Source: Halotia wernerae (GTDB lineage Bacteria > Cyanobacteriota > Cyanobacteriia > Cyanobacteriales > Nostocaceae). From it: 64,000 bases of DNA. The stretch covers positions 1 to 64,000 of the forward strand of contig JAYGHB010000102.1 of NCBI GenBank assembly GCA_034931985.1, in the 5' to 3' direction. The position numbers and the translations under genes were made by a program. Positions 61,024 through 64,000 of this stretch are shown one piece after another. The notes under the pieces are model-generated. The model saw only the letters and a program-made list of their open reading frames with translations, was not told the DNA's origin and did no database searches. The stretch's first letter is position 1. Every line of letters starts with the position of its first letter.

Positions 61024-62481
61024 TTATTTCACTTTGTTCTCTTTTTCTCGTTGCTCTCCATAATCTCGCAACTGCTTTAATAGTTTTTCTGAGGATGAAT
61101 TTTCTAAAGACGAATTAGTAGCCAACGGACTAGGATTAGGACTTAACTGAGGGTTATTTTCAAAAATGTTAATAGCAGCGGGTGAGGGACTAATGCTAAC
61201 TGTTCGTTGCTTTGGAGTCGAAGAAGTAGGAATTACAACATCTTGTTTGTTAACAGTTGCTCTCATTGAGTCTAAGGTAGCAGCAACTTTTACTTGTTGC
61301 TGCATTTGATCTGTAGAAGATACCAAGCCACTGAGACCATTTACTAACTGTCGCAGATTTTGGCGGAAAGTAGGATCGCCTGTCAATTCATCTAAATCGG
61401 ACGTTAGTTTTTGAGTATTTTCAAATGTAACCCTGGCTGAATCTAAGGTTTGTTGGAGTAACACTAAATTCTTAGGATCATTTAAGGTGTTAGAAGCATC
61501 GCGTAAATTAGCTGAAGCTTGTGCTGCATTTGCTGAAAGAGTTTCAAAATTTTGGAGTAATTCTCCTTGGGTTAACCGATTAACAGCAGGTGATAAGCTA
61601 CTAACTGTCACACGTAACTGATTGCTAGTTTCGGTGATATTGTTTAAAGCACCAACCAACATAGAACGATTTGTAGTTACTAGGTTATCTAAATTGCCTA
61701 GCAGACGATTAGCTTTATTTGCAGTAGTACTAAATTCACTGGCTGTTGTACCTAATTGATTAACCGTTTTCGTTGTGGATGCAGTTAGTTCATTTGTTGC
61801 TCGTTGAACTGAATTCGCAGTAGCTGCAAATGTGTTTAATTGTCCTTGGAAACTTTTACTCAAACCCCGCAGATCTTGAGTGAGTTGTGTAACACTCGAA
61901 GTTGCTTGGGTTGAGCTTTCTAAAAGTTGATTCAACCTTTGATAGAACTTGGGGTTACTATATGTAGCAGCCAAATCAGTTGAACTGCGAATAAGTTCAT
62001 CAACACTAATACCAATTTGGCCTTCTAACCGAGAACCATTACAAATAATCAAGCTGCGATCGCAATTGCTATCTAGGGGTTTTGCATTAACAGCACCAGC
62101 AGGTAAGGAAGCTTTTGGTGTAATGTCGATAATGCTTTCGCCAATTAGTCCACTTTGATTAGCTTCAATGACAACATTACGGGGAATCACAAGATTAGGA
62201 GAAGCAATTTCAATGACTACATCTACGGCATTAGGTCCTGGTTGAACTTTAGAAATACTGCCTACTTTCACGCCACGATACCGAACTGTTGAGCCTTTTT
62301 GCATCCCACCAGCGTTAGCAAATTCAACAATAGCTTTGTATGAACTATGAGCAACTGTAAATCTATTCAACCACAGAACTATCATCACAAATGCCCCTAG
62401 TCCAACAAGGACTAGCAACCCTACTGAGCCTTCTCTCAATGTTCGTCTAGACGTGAAATGGTTTGTAATGAGATCTCGCAT
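61024..62481 (-). CDS. MlaD/MCE-family lipid-transport substrate-binding protein
   Basis: A 485-residue protein: one N-terminal transmembrane helix (about 18-40, GSVGLLVLVGLGAFVMIVLW), an MCE domain (about 48-130, YKAIVEFANAGGMQKGSTVRYRGVKVG), a long helical part with many Asn/Thr/Ser (about 160-400), and a disordered end. MCE proteins form hexameric shuttles for lipids between membranes in ABC systems. ATG 62481 (MRDLITNHF) is preferred over 62505. The ATPase gene lies just upstream on the same strand; the permease (MlaE type) is not in this window. Confidence 0.9.
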   Translation of the reverse strand: MRDLITNHFTSRRTLREGSVGLLVLVGLGAFVMIVLWLNRFTVAHSSYKAIVEFANAGGMQKGSTVRYRGVKVGSISKVQPGPNAVDVVIEIASPNLVIPRNVVIEANQSGLIGESIIDITPKASLPAGAVNAKPLDSNCDRSLIICNGSRLEGQIGISVDELIRSSTDLAATYSNPKFYQRLNQLLESSTQATSSVTQLTQDLRGLSKSFQGQLNTFAATANSVQRATNELTASTTKTVNQLGTTASEFSTTANKANRLLGNLDNLVTTNRSMLVGALNNITETSNQLRVTVSSLSPAVNRLTQGELLQNFETLSANAAQASANLRDASNTLNDPKNLVLLQQTLDSARVTFENTQKLTSDLDELTGDPTFRQNLRQLVNGLSGLVSSTDQMQQQVKVAATLDSMRATVNKQDVVIPTSSTPKQRTVSISPSPAAINIFENNPQLSPNPSPLATNSSLENSSSEKLLKQLRDYGEQREKENKVK

Positions 62482-62568
62482 ATTTTTTCTCCACCCAACA
62501 ACCAATGAGAAGTGAGCAGTTATGAATTGAATTTAACTCTTGACTTTTAACTCATCACTCTGAATTTT

Positions 62569-63351
62569 TTAGCCAACCACTTGAATAGGTCCTCGCACAC
62601 TCCCACTCATAAATTGTTTGATTAATGGCTGGTCTGTGCTGTCTATTTCACCAACTGTACCTTGCCATTGCACTTTACCTTGATAAAGAAACACCAGTCT
62701 ATCAGTTGTGCGACGAATAGTACTCTCTTGGTGGGTAACAATGGCATAAGTACCACAGACTCCGTGTGCAAGTTGCAAGTCACGGATTAAATCTTCTACC
62801 ACGGTAGAGGCTATGGGGTCAAGTCCCGCTGTTGGTTCATCATATAGTAAAACTTCGGGGCCATCTGTGAGACTATCAGGATTAGACATAATCGCACGGG
62901 CAAAACTGACTCGTTTTCGCATCCCTCCAGAAAGTTCAGATGGATAAAGATTGCTGATTCCCGCCAAACCAACCATTTCTAATTTTTCTTTGACTAGTTC
63001 TTGAATCCGCGATCGCGGTAACTTTGAATGTTGATACAGTAAAAATCCCACATTCTCGTCTACTGTCAACGAATCAAATAATGCCGCTTGCTGAAATACC
63101 ATGCCAATACCAATAGGATCAGCACTATCCTCAATTAACCCTTCTCGTCGTACCCCTTGGACATAAATTTCTCCTTCATCAGGATTCAATAACCCAGCTA
63201 TTAACCGTAAAACTGTCGATTTACCAGTCCCTGAAGGGCCAATAATCCCTAGTGCTTCTCCCCTGTAAATTGTCAAATCTATATTATCTAAAACTTTATT
63301 GCTACCGAAGGACTTAGAAATACCTTTCAGTTCAATTAATGGTTCATTCAT
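62569..63351 (-). CDS. MlaF-type ABC transporter ATP-binding protein
   Basis: A 260-residue ATPase. Walker A GPSGTGKST, Q-loop IGMVFQQAALFDSLTV, signature LSGGMRKRVSFARAI, Walker B VLLYDEPTAGLDP and H-loop AIVTHQES. LSGGMRKRV and the TAGLDPI context are typical of the Mla/Ttg2/TGD3 lipid-transport ATPases rather than drug exporters. It is followed by the MCE-domain gene (87-base gap), with which it forms a transport unit. Adjacent STRR sequence lies upstream. Confidence 0.93.
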   Translation of the reverse strand: MNEPLIELKGISKSFGSNKVLDNIDLTIYRGEALGIIGPSGTGKSTVLRLIAGLLNPDEGEIYVQGVRREGLIEDSADPIGIGMVFQQAALFDSLTVDENVGFLLYQHSKLPRSRIQELVKEKLEMVGLAGISNLYPSELSGGMRKRVSFARAIMSNPDSLTDGPEVLLYDEPTAGLDPIASTVVEDLIRDLQLAHGVCGTYAIVTHQESTIRRTTDRLVFLYQGKVQWQGTVGEIDSTDQPLIKQFMSGSVRGPIQVVG

Positions 63352-63360
63352 GAGTAACTA

Positions 63361-63388
63361 GTCAGTGGTCAGTGGTCAGTGGTCAGTA
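63361..63388. repeat. 7-bp tandem repeat (GTCAGTG)
   Basis: Three exact GTCAGTG heptamers and one GTCAGTA lie in the divergent gap between the MlaF-type ATPase and the FAD oxidoreductase. Confidence 0.9.
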
Positions 63389-63416
63389 GAAAAGAAACAA
63401 CTAATAAAAAACAAAC

Positions 63417-64000
63417 ATGCAAGATAGTGATGTCATAGTTATTGGTAGCGGTATTGGTGGGTTATGTGCTGCTGGTTTACTGGCTCGTTATGGCAAGCGA
63501 GTAATTACATGTGAAAGTCATACCATTCCTGGTGGTGCAGCCCATAGCTTTAGACGGCGAGGATTTGAATTTGATTCTGGCCCCTCCTTTTATTGTGGAC
63601 TGAGAAATGCCCAGAGTTTGAACCCTCTCAAACAAGTTTTAGATGCTCTAGATCAATCCCTTCAAGTTATACCGTATGATCCTTTGGGACATTACCACTT
63701 TCAGGAAGCTACTTTTGCAGTTTATAGCAATGCTGAGATGTACCGTCATCAGGTGCAGAAAATTACGCCCCAGGGTGCTAAAGAATTCCAACGATTTGAA
63801 GAACGCTTATTAGATCTTTATGAAGCGATGAAAGGTATTCCTACCTTAGCTTTGAGAGCTGATTGGCAAGTGATTTTAGTGTTGTTGCAACGCCACTTAC
63901 CATCTTTGGCGAAAATGTTACCCCATTTGCCCCTTGTTCAAGCTTCTGTTGGTAATGTTATGGATGCTACAATTCAAGATTCTTGGGTGCGGCGGCTGAT
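63417..64000 (+). CDS. FAD-dependent oxidoreductase of the phytoene desaturase/CrtISO group (partial)
   Basis: An open frame from ATG 63417 that runs off the window, 194 complete codons. DVIVIGSGIGGLCAAGLLARYGKRV is an FAD-binding Rossmann fold (GxGxxG), followed by ESHTIPGGAAHSF and GFEFDSGPSFY, typical of carotenoid desaturases, isomerases and related oxidoreductases. Substrate cannot be assigned from this part. The upstream gap holds a 7-bp repeat. Confidence 0.85.
   Translation, partial: MQDSDVIVIGSGIGGLCAAGLLARYGKRVITCESHTIPGGAAHSFRRRGFEFDSGPSFYCGLRNAQSLNPLKQVLDALDQSLQVIPYDPLGHYHFQEATFAVYSNAEMYRHQVQKITPQGAKEFQRFEERLLDLYEAMKGIPTLALRADWQVILVLLQRHLPSLAKMLPHLPLVQASVGNVMDATIQDSWVRRL

Overview
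The window comes from a filamentous, heterocyst-forming cyanobacterium of the Nostoc/Anabaena type. Evidence seen directly: the octamer GCGATCGC (HIP1) is very frequent inside and between genes; RNA polymerase beta-prime is split into rpoC1 and rpoC2, the latter with the large cyanobacterial insertion; gaps carry the 7-bp tandem repeats and fold-back repeats usual in Nostocaceae; and there are genes tied to multicellular filaments (a fraC-fraD-fraE operon and a DevBCA-type exporter). There are no rRNA or tRNA genes, CRISPR arrays, prophage genes or intact transposase genes that I can see.

Layout. 1-4.5 kb: remnant of a thioredoxin-reductase-like gene, a cyclic-nucleotide-domain histidine kinase, an LtrA-family membrane protein and a clade-type heme catalase with a palindrome upstream. 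5-11.3 kb: the two enzymes of glutathione-dependent formaldehyde oxidation (S-formylglutathione hydrolase and class III alcohol dehydrogenase, both minus strand) separated by a plus-strand SNF2 helicase/SWIM-protein pair. 11.6-17.2 kb: an aminotransferase, rimM, and a DevB-DevC-DevA exporter set whose devB-devC gap holds a 21-bp tandem array. 17.3-22.6 kb: orphan HicB, then gcvT-gcvH-gcvP (glycine cleavage, minus strand). 22.7-29.6 kb: a broken M48 peptidase, small unknowns, a lumenal pentapeptide-repeat protein, an aldo/keto reductase, a 701-residue repeat-rich membrane protein, Hsp33 and a small SRPBCC-like protein. 29.6-33.2 kb: the least ordinary stretch, with a 3-TM protein, a consensus-promoter/terminator cassette that looks like a small-RNA gene, a 99-residue free-standing domain protein and a trypsin-like protease. 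33.2-47.5 kb: universal stress protein, hisD, then rpsT-tatD-rpoB-rpoC1-rpoC2. 47.5-52.8 kb: GIY-YIG-like protein and two paralogous membrane-anchored Ser/Thr kinases flanking a RelE-type toxin-antitoxin pair. 53.1-55.7 kb: fraC-fraD-fraE (minus). 55.9-57.2 kb: a protein of two tandem CobA/BtuR-type P-loop domains and a 36-residue membrane peptide. 57.2-61 kb: ureD-ureA-ureB-ureC, interrupted by an antisense GxxExxY gene between repeats. 61-63.4 kb: MlaD- and MlaF-type genes. The window ends inside a CrtI/CrtISO-like FAD oxidoreductase.

How the genes work together. Most of the window is core metabolism and information processing: transcription (rpoBC1C2), translation (rpsT, rimM), glycine/one-carbon metabolism (gcvTHP plus formaldehyde removal by fghA/adhC), nitrogen from urea (ureDABC), redox and stress defence (catalase, Hsp33, UspA), and filament integrity/envelope export (fraCDE, DevBCA, Mla-type lipid transport). 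The accessory part is small. The strongest candidates for something undescribed are the putative small RNA at about 30.87-30.95 kb, the neighbouring protease/free-standing-domain locus, the antisense GxxExxY insertion inside the urease operon, and the SNF2/SWIM pair. All functions are inferred from reading the sequence; no database search was run.
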